NCBI RefSeq assembly: GCF_030704535.1
Contig: NC_081810.1
Span: 5,117,501 to 5,181,500 of the forward strand
Length of the DNA stretch: 64,000 nt
Reading direction: 5' to 3'
Source of the DNA: Vitis vinifera
Lineage: Eukaryota > Streptophyta > Magnoliopsida > Vitales > Vitaceae
Positions 36,624-48,748 of this stretch are shown here, piece after piece. The position numbers were made by a program, and so were the translations under genes. The notes beneath the pieces were generated by a model. The model saw only the letters and a list, made by a program, of their open reading frames with translations. It had not been told where the DNA came from and searched no databases. Position 1 is the stretch's first letter. Every line of letters starts with the position of its first letter.

Positions 36624-39243
36624 AAGATATATTTTTTGTAATTAATATTTAATTTTTATATAAATAAAAAGGGTAAATGTGTTAATTTTAAATTGACTAT
36701 ATCAAATCAAAAAATAATATTTTAAAAGCGACTATAAAATATTGTTCCATTTCTCCATACATATTAATTTTAATTAAGAAATAATATTTGTAAAGAATTA
36801 AAAATAATAATCCAAATGTGATGTTTTCAATCCCTCTAAATAGGGTTAAAATTTTCAACACTTCAATGAATCTTCCAAACATCCTATTCGAGATCAAGTT
36901 TCAACCATCTTCAAACCCGTGACTAAACTAAGAAAAGAAAGAATCAAATAATAAGATAGAGATTATAATTAAATCATTATTCAAATCAATAAAATCCAAT
37001 CTCACCATACATAATATTTCTCAAAAAGAGAAATTTGTCATACATGTTACTAGTTTTTGTCAAATCCTCAAATCCCATCCTTGGAACTCATATCACATTT
37101 GAAACCTTACTCACCCAACATTATAAGATTGAACTCATCATTATGTCATGAAATTAATGAAACAACCATGAAGGGAGGTAAAATTTGAAGCATGCTTCAC
37201 TTGGAAAATGGAAAAATAAGCCTACCCTATTCCTTCTAAGATTCAAGGGAGGAGGGTTTTTTACCTTCATATAAATCAGGGATGAACACTTGTCCTCATA
37301 GTACCCCAAATGGGGAACCCCTTTTGCCTGACTCATCCTGGATATATATCCATTATGATGACTCATACATTCTAGCATTGTGTAGTCACTGTAGTGGAGT
37401 TGAAGGGAAGTCGTCCAACTTTTTCCAACAGAATATGACTTTTTTGTGTGTCTTCACTTGTATATAATAACTTATCTTTTAAGGTTAATGAGGATTTGTA
37501 TGCCTTTTTCTTTGTTCACACCCATCTTTAACTTCTTCTTTGGGGGGTTCGGGGAACCTCCCCCTCCCCCCCCCCACCCACCTTGAAAAGATAAACCGTG
37601 TAATCTCCTACCAACTCTCAAGACCATAAAGAAGAATCCCATGCATTGCTTTAGACCTAATAAAACCACAAAGCATGTTCTTTTAGGCAACTACCACTGC
37701 AAAATCCCAATAAACAACTGAACTGCTTTTTCTAACATTGGTATTTACCAGAATCCAAGGTATTAGACTGCCCATAATTGATTTATCCAATAAAATTTCC
37801 TTCATTAGGGAGCATTTGTGATGGTTCCTTGGGAACCCATTTTCAGCCCAGTCTGAGAATGATCCATACCTTCATGGCCCAAAGGGCCTGGCATGATCAA
37901 AACATTTGGGGTGTTGGGTTCTGGTTACCTCAGGGAGAGTTCATCTCAAATGGCCCAACTACACCAACCCTATTTATGGGAAATCTTGTTTCTATGATTG
38001 GTAGCCTGAGATTTGACCGATATCTATATTAAATTTCTCTGCTATATTATGTTAAAAAGAGGTCGGCTAGCTGTTATGGAATTTCTAGAATGCCTTCAAT
38101 TGTTCAACCAAAGGTCCAACCACTCAAATAGGTTAATAGATCAACTTTCATTTCCTTTGAATTCGTACAAGGTTTCCAAAATTCCATGTGCTGCATTCTA
38201 TCTAATACTATGATATCAGCTGTAGATTCCTTTATTTTCCTTCCTCTTCTCTTCTTCCTCAAAAATTGAATTCCTTTTTTTTTTTTTTTTCTTTTTCTCT
38301 TCTTGTTTCAAATAATTTTTTAAAATACATTAAATAAATACTACTATTAATAAAATGATGTGTAATAACCTTATAGCGACGTATTATTAATTATCATGCT
38401 TATTATGTGCGTCGATCACAATAAATTAGTTTATAGAGTTTTGTGTCAAAGGATTTAAAATGTTGGTATTAGATAAATCAAATCGACTCAAAGTAGTCAT
38501 TGATGCCCTAAAAAAAAAAAAAATTGATTCTTGGCTTAGAAATGCAAATGAAAGAGTGAGTGAAGTTGAACCCTTGATATCATCTTGGTAATTATCCATG
38601 CTACAACAAAGAAAAGTGCTCATGGTAATATTGTCATTTCATTGAAGTATGCCCTGAATTGGCTCAACCCATGGATATCTCAGGCTGAGATAAAATATTA
38701 ATTCTTCTTTCAAATTTAGGAAACTCCAAATAATTTAACCAAAACATCTAAAAGCTCCACCTATATCTTCTTCTTCTTTTTCTTTTTCTTTTTTTTTTTT
38801 TAACTTTTAATTCTACATATGTAGAGAGAGAAAGGCACTTCTCTGAAAATGTCCATGTCTTTCACTTGTCTTGCCACATTGTCTTAAACAAACACCAACC
38901 CACATGAGTTATGTAGATTTATCATCAGTTACAGGTGAAGCTTCTCTGTCTCTCCTCCTATTTCAACAAGTTCTCTCTTTTTTGCATGCTTCAAACACCG
39001 CGCCACACACACCATTAACACACTGTAACTATGCCATATCCATCAATGGACCATTTTGCATGTTCATCTCTTTCAATCATTCTCTGATGATTTCTATTTG
39101 TCTGTGGTATGGAATGTTCTTTGTTCAGTAATGGGTTTCAGTTTTTTCGGTGAATTCTAACTTGGTTTCTTTGATTCTTGTTTTTTTTTTTTTTACCTTA
39201 GTGGGGTTTCTGACTTTTGAGTCAATTGGGTCTTTGTGCGCTC
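36624..39243. other. Spacer and probable 5' UTR region of the ALP1-like gene
   Basis: No gene is supported from 36.6 to 38.8 kb. A poly-C tract lies at 37561-37575. Near the right end a polypyrimidine tract ending in TTACCTTAG (39190-39201) looks like a 3' splice site, so the ALP1-like gene may have a 5' UTR intron, with a first non-coding exon somewhere near 38.8-39.1 kb. Confidence 0.45.
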
Positions 39244-42200
39244 ATGGGTCCTGTGAGAGGATATAAAAAGAGGAGGAAGATAGAGAAGAGGGAGGAGTCT
39301 TCAGAGGAGGGGTCTGTAGATTGGTGGGATGAGTTTTCCAAGAGGATTGCTGGTATATATCTTCTGATTCTTATTGCTTTACTGTCTCTGGATTTGTTTG
39401 GCTTTTGGTTTTCATAGTTAATGTTTTCTGTTCTCTAATGATATATTGATATTGTTCTTGTTGATCATTGAGGATGTGATGGGTATGTAGGTTTACCAGT
39501 ATTTGATGCATTGTTTCTGGTTCATGACAGAACTTTATTTTGACTCAATTGTTTGGTTCTATGCTTAATCTCTTATTCAAGTTATTTATTCATATATTGC
39601 AAATACATTAGGGTATCCCTAATCTGACTTTTGAGTGATTTTTTACCTTACATTCTGGTTTTATTCTTATATTGAATGCAATAAAGGACGAGATGTGAGA
39701 TTTCTTATACCATAAATTGATGGGCATGTAATGAAATCAAAGAGAACAAAGTATCTTCCATCTGGCAATGCCTGTGGCTTAGATTTCCTGTAGAGAAGTT
39801 CAAAGAACTCATACTGTGCTTGCAATTCATGTGCTGCAGATTTCAATTTTAGAATGTGTTTGTAATGATATGATAAAATCAATATAACCTATCTTCAATT
39901 AAGCATGCAGCTGACGAATTTTGAGAAACAGATCTGTCTTGGAAGTTTTTTACAGATTGCCTGACTTTGTCATTGAATTAATTGTATTGCTCTATTGGTT
40001 GCTTTGAATAACATTGGAAATCCAATTTTTGGTAATGATCATGTAGAATGAAGAGTGCACACTTTGGGGATCCTTATCTCCTCCCTATATACACAATTGA
40101 CAGAAGCACCACTTTCCCTTAAAAGCTTCTACAGTGTGGAGGCAGGATAGGTGTTTGGCTGCTTCTCTAGTCTCTAAAGTTCTTGTAGTTCTTACTTGTT
40201 TGTAGTTCTATTATTGGGTTCTATGAAGTAAATTAGATGGACATCTTTAAAGTCCATATCGGACATGGCAACATCTGATGTCTCATACTTTGAGTTGCAA
40301 ACTGATATTTATTCTGAATAATTGGAATACAAAAATAGAATACCAGAAGCAATATCTTGTTTGTAGGCATGAAGGTTTTTCTTTGCCTAATTTTAATTTC
40401 TATTGGATTGTCCATTTGATTCTATTTAGGTTTTTCATTTCTTGATTTTTTTTCCCCCCTTTTTTTTCTTGTTTTCTTATCTGAAGTTGATTGAGAACAT
40501 CACAGCAGTATAGAATCCCCTTTTAAAATCTTTGGTTGATTTTATTTCTATTTGCTTTGCTGATCTTAGTTATTAAAAAATTAGAAACAAAAAAATCTGT
40601 TATGATATTTTATTGAGGAAATTTGACTTGCATAAATTGATCTGTTCATGAATTTAAGTTTATTTGTTATGTGTAATATAATTTTTAGGAATGGTGTCAT
40701 GTGCCTACTCAAGGAATTGTAATGCATTGCTTAATTCCTGTGCACATAAATTTTCACTCTTGAGTCTCTCTTGAGGTTGGTTTTTGGGGCTTCAAAAGCA
40801 TTTGGATTTCTTCACTGTCTGCAAGGCCACAGACCTAATATAGTTGGTGTCTCTATAGGGACCATGTAATTCACCAAGGGAATCTTCACTATAATGCAAA
40901 AAAGGATGTGAAGACTCACTGATCTATGAGAGTCTCTATCCTTTTAACTTACATTTTACAGTTGCCATGAAAATTTGAAGCACCTCATATGGTGCTTGTA
41001 AGAGGATCCATCAATCATATGCTGCTCGGTTGATCGGATCTTTAGGTGCTTGAGGAAAGATGCTATGAGGGAAGATGTTATGCAGAATCTTTTTGTTTAT
41101 TGTCCCTGTGGTGTTCAGAATATAACCATAAGATTTCTTAGAAAAAAGAAGATTGTCTGAAGTTTATTCTTAAAATCTTGAAATGTACATTTGTGAAGTG
41201 AACCTCTTGAAGGAACTTCACAATATCATTGTTATGAATAAGGATCAGGCCATCATTTTTATCAGAGTCTACAAAAGAAATATTCCCTCATCTTAATGTT
41301 TATTATATTCATTAAAGCAGGCAGGCTTGAATATCCTTCAGATCCTATCTCAGGATATGTTGCTGAAAATTGCTTAGTCATTGAGCAACTGCATGGGAAC
41401 TGATAACTACAGTATTTAGGGACATCTATCCTCAGTATGGTTTGGCTTTCTAAGAGATAGAAGCATACTTGCTCATAGCCAATATCTTCAAATTTAGTCA
41501 ACCGTCTCATATGTCAAGTATCCCATTCCAGTTTTAATAGGTTTTTCCATTTGCACCTTTCTCATCATTAAAAAGCTCAGTAAAGCAGTATGTAATGCCC
41601 CTTATTTCAATTCTGATTATTCTTAAGGTCATGCTTGTTTCTATTGTACAGATTGTATTACTAAGTATGGTGAAGAATCTTAGCGTCTTGTTAAAATTGT
41701 GTTACTTTGTTGTCCTATTCATTCATTCAATGAGCTTCACAACCACAACAACTCCACTCCATTCATTTCAGTGGCTACACAGCGTCCTATTATTTTCCTT
41801 CTTTTTTTTTTTTTTAATTCAAACTTCTAAAATCAAAGCATTAACACAAGAATGCATCTTCATTAATAGGCTGGGAGGGGATTACCTTCTACTGGATTTT
41901 CTGTTTGTTTCCTTGGTCTCTATTTTTCTCAGTTGTGTTCCCTGATTGCTTCTTTCCTTCTTTCACCTCAGGCATTGCTCATATAAATCTTATTTACATA
42001 GGCCATGCCCTCTTTCATTTTTTAACACATCTTCTTCCGCATATCAAAGAAAGTACAGTTCTTTTTCATGTCACCAGAGTACCCCATCTATGCTCTGGAG
42101 GCGCTTCCACTGGACTGGGCTAGCCAAGATATTTGGGTCATACATGATGTTTGTCTGAACCCCAATAATTCATATAAAATGAACGGGATGTACTTTCCTA

Positions 42201-45200
42201 GGAAAAGTACAATTGTGGGGAGCTTACTCTGGATTAAAGAAAGGTTGTCACACTGAATAAATTCTTTTGCAAATGAAACAGAGACAAGAATGTATTTGAA
42301 CTGTGTGATCATGTAGAAGCCTAAATAGATTGAATGAAATTGCAAATTGCTTGCCAATAGATCCCTTTGATTAGTAGAGGAAAAAGCATATGTTTTAGCC
42401 TACTGCCTGAGAAGATTGAAAGAATTCTTGATATAAATGATAAAAAAGCCATTGCAAGTATGGGAAGCATGCTGGCTTTTAATGGGACAACCTGTTTTCT
42501 AGGTTTTTCATGTTTAAAGCTCCTGAATGCATGTCCAAGTTTTGAGAACTTACTGTTGACCATACACAAAGAGGAGCTTGCCATGAACTTGCTCTCTGAA
42601 GGATTTGTTGACTGGATGCTTCAACAATAAGTATTATTTTGCTTTTTTATTTTCTAAAGAAATTTCTTTAGATGTGTTTTTCTTTCAATATTGACATAAA
42701 ACATACATGGTAGGGAAGATGGTTCAAGGAGAAGAGGCTAGAAGCGATTGAATATGAAATATAGCGCACATATATCATCTGTGCTTTGTTATGATAGCAA
42801 GAAAATATGGTTGGTTAAAAGGAGGATAATCAGTAGGAAATGCAAAAGAATAGTTCTTATAAGTACTACAAGATGCTTAGGTGGTAAATAACTGAGCCTA
42901 ATTTCCTATTGATCATGGTAAATTGATGTTGTGGATGTTTCCAAGGTATCAATATTTGAGGGTAGATTTTGACTGATATAGTTAGCCCCAATATTTAAAA
43001 AAGAGCCTTAATGATGCACTTCAGTGATCTAACTTGTTGTATAGTTCTGTATAGTACATTCAAATTTAAAAGCATATGGAGTAGACCAGGACTGAGATTG
43101 AAATCTTCTCCTTCATGATTGATAGAGTTATAGACTCACAAGGTGGAACATTGATGCACAGTAGCATGATAGGAAAAAGCTATCCCTTGTCTCTACATGG
43201 TACATATTCTTTGAATTATGATTGAAAGTCTTGCTTGATGAAAGCCTAACAATTCACTGACTGTTGACAGTTTGAAGGAGATAATTTGAAGTCTAGATTG
43301 GAGAGAATCTCAAGGCATACAGATTCCAAACTGAAAAAAAAATCCATAGCATGAGGAAATAGTGGTGTTTATAAGCTGAGAACATTCAATGAACTGTATA
43401 GGCCATTTTACTGGACAAACTGCTGACATGGGCCAATGATTTGTATGGGGAAAAACAACTTTTTAAACCATTGAAAGCATTAGAATATATGACAGAAAGA
43501 TCTTAGTACTTTTCCAATACAAATGAGAATGTACAAGCTTTATTAAGGTATGTGAATACCTAGATACAGTTCATCCTATTAGCAATAGGTTATTGCTTCT
43601 AAGGTAGTTCCAGAAGCCCATACTTTAGCAAAGAGATAGTTTTTCAAGTTTAAACCATTGAGGAAAATACAGGTTTTTGAACACTGGGAAATAGCTCCAA
43701 CTTGAGTTGAGATAATCTACCTCCTAATCATTTTATTCTTCACCTGGATGGTTCTACTGATCTTTTGACTTCAAGATACAGAATTACATTTATAGGTGGT
43801 CAGATGCATATGTCCCCAATCTCCCAGGTACTTAATAGCAATATCCATGGCTTTTTTTGTTGCAATTTAATAGGAACTTATATGGGGCATTTTCAATCAA
43901 AGTTCTATAGCATGTAAGCCGGATACTGGCATGAGTTTTGTTTCAGGGCACAAAGTCAAGATATTCAGCATGGCAATGTCAAAACACAAAAAGGATGCTA
44001 CAGCTACACTGCTGTTGGCATATATCGGGTCACATGCATGGAAAATGTCTGGAAAAAGAGGCATGTCATGTGTACTTTGTACATAGGTTTTATTTGACTG
44101 CTAGATTCTAGAGTTAATGCCTGAATGGAGGTTACTTGGTCCTTTTTCTTTCATGAGTCTTAATTTTTGTTGTTTTCCCCTACCAATTTGAAGTAGGTTT
44201 TAAGTAAAAACGATAACTTCATCTGGTTACAGGTTGTATTACATTAACTTATATGATGTCAAAGCCTATGACTGTAAGTACTTCAGTTATAATTACTCTT
44301 TTTATCTCTTCAAACTTGGAGTTAAAACTAGTAGGGTAGTGAGGATAAGGTTGCCTAGTTTTTTAGTGAACCATATGGATTTTACCCAAGGGTATCTCCT
44401 TCAACCAGAACCTTTTATGTGGAATCACCAATCATCAGCTGATTCAAATGTTTGTCATCACTTGCAAGGCTATTGGCTATTGGAAGCAGACTTTCTCCTT
44501 CAAATGAGAAACTGTCTGAGAAGCTGATGGTGATAAAAAAGTCAATTCACATTAGAGGAATATAAAGCTCCTGAAGAATGAAGAGTATGTTTTTAATCCT
44601 TTCATTCTCTGGAGAATCGTCTTTATATTGTGTTCTCTTTGGAGGCCACATCAGGGCCCTCTGAGACTGGTGATTGTACACTACTAAAACCCAATCAGGA
44701 CAAGAAACCTACAAATGTTCTTTACAAAATCTCTCAGGAACAAGACAGAATAGCAAAATGAAGGTCCCAAAGGTGGGAGATCATGTAGACTTAAGTTGCC
44801 TTATTTCTCTATTTGCCTTTGATTCATCATCAGTACCAAAATCAAAACAACTGGCTGACACAAGTCCTAGTTTCTAATTTCAACTTCAGTTGGGTAACCA
44901 TATCCAGAAAAAAAAATTATTTATTCTAATGTACGAATTAAATTTCAACTTCTAAAGAGTTATGCAGTTGTCTATTTCCCATCTAGTACCTTGACTCAAA
45001 AGCAATCCAAGTTTAACTGATCCCACACAACAACTGGCAACTGTATTCATCATGTTTAGTAAGTGTATTTAGCTTTAGACTAGGTTAGGTCTTGCAGAAG
45101 CAAAAATAACTGAAATGACTTACGAGTAAGATATCAGCTAATTCAAGCTCATAGTCAAATTTAGGATGTTAAATCTAGTTCTGCACATCATGTTTTCTGT

Positions 45201-46691
45201 CTGCTACAGAACTCCAATGTTGTGTTTGCTCATATTTCTTTATCTATGAATATAGTCTGAAGCACGATTGGATTAATTTACCAATTGATAATACTGGTCC
45301 TATGATTCTCAATCAGTTTTTTTTGTTTCCTTGGTTTTCATCTAGGCTTCTGGAACAAAGTCGCATTACTTGTTTCTTCTATGTTTGCTTTATGTGCATT
45401 GTTACGTCTTCTATGATTGGATTCATTTATTCAGGATATAATCTGAAGCTGAACTACCATGTCACAAAATTATATTTATTCAAGCATTCGTATCATCGTA
45501 CTTTAAGAAACTTATCTTTATGGCTGTGATAATGTTAGTGCTCTTTCTAACAGCGATCTGCAAAGAACATTGTGAAAACTTGTTTAAATACTACAATATT
45601 GAAAACTGTTATTATTTTTCTTTTTCTCCTTTCTCCTCTCTGCAGGTCTTCTATCTTCATCAAAGGGTTTGGATAAATTTGAATCTGTTTTCAAAATTTC
45701 TCGAAAGACCTTCAACTACATATGTGCTCTTGTCAAAGAAGATATGATGGCCAAGCCAGGGAACTTCATCTTTACAAACGGCAGGCCCATGTGTTTAAAT
45801 GATCAAGTAGCTGTAGCGTTAAGAAGGCTTAGCTCAGGTGACTCCCTTTTGACAATTGGTGATGCATTTGGTCTGAACCATTCAACTGTATCCCAAGTAA
45901 CCTGGCGTTTTGTGGAGATAATGGAAGAAAGGGCACTCCACCATCTCCAATGGCCTTCCACAGAACCAGAAATCACAGAAATAACATCCAAGTTTGAGAA
46001 AATCCGAGGCCTCCCAAATTGTTGTGGAGCAATTGATACCACGCACATCATGATGTGTTTGCCTTCTGCAGACTCTGCAAACAGTGTGTGGCTTGATAGT
46101 GAGAATCATCACAGCATGATCTTGCAGGCAATTGTGGACCCAGAGATGAGGTTTCGAGACATAGTTACTGGATGGCCAGGCAAAATGAAGGACTCTTCAG
46201 TGCTCCAGAGTTCAAATTTCTTCAAGCTGTGTGAGAAAGGACAGAGGTTAAACGGCAAAAAGATAGAGCTAGCAGAAGGTTCAGAGATAAGTGAATACAT
46301 AGTTGGGGATTCAGGGTATCCTCTGCTGCCTTGGCTTGTAACTCCTTATCAAGGGAAAGAGCTCTCAGAATCCAAAGCTGAATTCAATAGGCGGCATTTC
46401 GCAACTAGGATGGTGGCACAGCGAGCACTGGCACGGCTGAAGGAGATGTGGAAGGTGATCCAAGGAGTGATGTGGAGGCCTGACAAGAACAGGTTGCCCA
46501 GGATTATTCTGGTTTGCTGCTTGCTTCATAACATTGTGATCGATTTGGAGGATGAGGTGCAGGACGAGATGCCTTTGTCCCACCACCATGACTTGGGTTA
46601 CCGCCAACAGATATGCGAATCAGCGGACAACAATGCTTCAATTGTCAGAGATAAACTCTCTCTCTACTTGTCTGGAAGATTGCCTCCTTGA
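39244..46691 (+). CDS. ALP1: Domesticated PIF/Harbinger transposase, ALP1-like nuclease-fold protein (2 exons)
   Basis: Arabidopsis ALP1 (ANTAGONIST OF LHP1) is a transposase-derived protein that joins the PRC2 complex and opposes Polycomb silencing; a similar nuclear role is inferred. Exons are 39244-39352 and 45646-46691, in phase, giving 384 residues, close to ALP1. The start MGPVRGYKKRRK and VDWWDEFSKRIAG match ALP1 closely. The Harbinger core follows: FESVFKISRKTFNYIC, GLNHSTVSQVTWRFVEIMEE (helix-turn-helix), GLPNCCGAIDTTHI, EYIVGDSGYPLLPW and NRLPRIILVCCLLHNIVID. Of the DDE triad, Asp167 and Asp219 are present, but the third acidic position is Gln295 (MVAQRAL where active enzymes have an ER pair), so it is unlikely to cut DNA. 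There are no terminal repeats around it, as expected for a host gene. The 6.3-kb intron is unusually long. Confidence 0.93.
39353..45645 (+). other. 6.3-kb intron of the ALP1-like gene
   Basis: Donor CTG/GTATATATC and acceptor TTTCTCCTCTCTGCAG are both good matches. The interior is AT-rich. I see no transposon domain, terminal repeats or independent gene in it, although several frames of 60-115 codons occur by chance (for example 41595-41945, 44234-44527). Confidence 0.7.
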
Positions 46692-48300
46692 GTTAAAACT
46701 TTTTCTTTCTTTTTGTTTGCTTCCAATGCTTGATTCGGGTAATTCAGGTTGTTGGTTTTTATTTGTCATTTGCAAGAGCTTGTCATAGATGATGAACTCC
46801 GATTTTCATTTCCATTTCTAGACTGTAATTGATTTAGATTGGATAGTTATAAGGCAATGGCCAGAACAACAATGCCAGATACTTTTATACTAAAACAAAC
46901 ATTTGAAGACTTGCTTTGTAATTGCTAGATAAATTTACTTATAGACCCTTGTAGTTGTACTTGTCTTGTCTACTATCATTTCATTTTTCTAGATTCTTGA
47001 ATGCCAAGTTGCCAACTTCCTCTTCCTGCTATGCTTCAACATAATGTGCAGGGAAAGGCTGGAATTTGTTATACTTTTTCTCTCAATTTTCATGCAGGTG
47101 AGAGCTTGTCAAAGGGAGGCTGAGGCTTCTGCTTTGAGTCTTCCATGCACGCTTATTAACATTTTGGAGGCCCAATCTCACACTCCTAACCTAAGGGAAG
47201 AATGGATTTTTCCTTTTCCCCCTCCACACCCCACCTCAAGAAAAAGTGACCAAATTTTGGAGAAAGTGCATTCCAGTCTTCCTTTGATACACCTTTATGT
47301 TTATGCCTTTAAAATTAAAAATGAGTAGTAATTTTTATATAAAATATAATAAATTTGATTAAAAAAATATGAAATTATTATTAAAAATCATTATCATATT
47401 AAAATACATCTTAAAGAGTTATTACATTTTATGTAAAAAATATTAATATTATTATTATTAATTTCTGTTTTTAATTGATAATTGATAAATACCCATAAAT
47501 TTTTGGTTTCCCATACCTTTCCCATTTGGGCTAAATTTTTTAAAGAAATATTAAATATAACCTTAAATGGACAAAAATATCTTATTTTACATGAAGTGTT
47601 TTGATGCAAAATAGGTATAAAAAGTAATTTTATTCAAAAAAGGAAAATCATTCTTCCTGTTTAAAACAAAAAGTGAGGATCATTTTTCCTAAATAGCAAA
47701 ATCAAATATCCCTTCTTAAAAATACATGAAAATCCAAATTTTAAAGAAATATTTATGTCAAAAAGACAAAACAATCCTCATATTTGGAAAAAAAATAAAA
47801 TGGTGAGGGGCATTTTAATCTTAAAGAATCATATTTCTCAAATAAACCAATTTTAAACCTTTGAGAAAAGACAGGCAACCCTGCAAATGCAATCCAGATT
47901 CGTACGGGGCAGACAGCCAAACATGGTGACACAAAAGGGGTAGTGGGCTAGTGGTCCACCTCTGTCTTCATGGGTTTCACATATTTGGACGCGCCCATAT
48001 TAGATATTCAAGGTGTTTTTCAATTATTTTTTGTAGGATGTTCAGAGCAATAATTAAAAGAAAACCTGATAAAGAGTCTCAAATTAAATAGGCTTTTAAG
48101 ATCTTACTTGATCTCAAGTGTCCTGTTGAAGTCTCCAGTTTAGGAGCATTGAATTGGTGCCTTGTTTTAGGATTTCAATTATCAGAAAATCCATTTCTTA
48201 TTGTTCACAACTGCAAGAAGTCACTACCAGCAAAATAAAAGATGATCCATTCTGTAATGTTGCAGAATGTTGATTAGCAAACCTACCACTATATACAAAA
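46692..48300. other. ALP1-like 3' flank and spacer
   Basis: The first 250-300 bases are probably the 3' UTR. From 47.3 to 47.9 kb the sequence is very AT-rich and non-coding. No repeat ends or RNA genes were recognised. Confidence 0.5.
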
Positions 48301-48395
48301 TCACTGCACACTCCTGGACCTCCCCCCCATCCAAACTCAATTGACCTTCAAAACCTGCAAATTCTACCCTCGATCCATTCCATGGTAGTCGTTAG

Positions 48396-48729
48396 CTGCA
48401 AAACCAATAACATCACCCATCAGTAGGATCAATGAGGAGGTCTGTATCAATGAGTTGGATTCATCCGTAGAATGAAAATAAAATCTGGGTTGATGCAACA
48501 CTTTGTTTCAGATGCTACAGAAAACGAAAGGTATTCATTTCAAATGAAATATGATATGCACTTATGATTTCCTTTCCATGGGAGGTTCATACTCCCCTGA
48601 AATGAAATGTTCATGAGCTTGTTGATGAATGTGCTCTATGCAAATGTAATCTAGGTCAGTATCCATAGAAAGTAACAGCAAAGATGAGTGTTAGATTTTG
48701 GAAACCAAGAATTAGGAGTATGAAACTTA
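48396..48729 (-). other. Probable 3' UTR intron of MBD gene A
   Basis: Nineteen bases after the stop codon of gene A the minus strand reads CAAAG/GTAAGTTTCA, a strong donor. GGTTTTGCAG ending at 48396 is a good acceptor. The intron lies too near the stop to trigger ordinary nonsense-mediated decay. Confidence 0.5.
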
Positions 48730-48748
48730 CCTTTGAAAGTTGGTGCAG

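Noticed and set aside
37561-37575. Poly-C tract as a regulatory element
   Set aside because: Simple homopolymer with no gene nearby; could also be length-variable sequencing context.
39217-39243. Longer N-terminus for the ALP1-like protein
   Set aside because: The upstream in-frame codon is TTG, not ATG, and the family start is MGPVRG.
45803-46607. Minus-strand frames opposite ALP1-like exon 2
   Set aside because: Antisense shadows of a long, well-supported exon.
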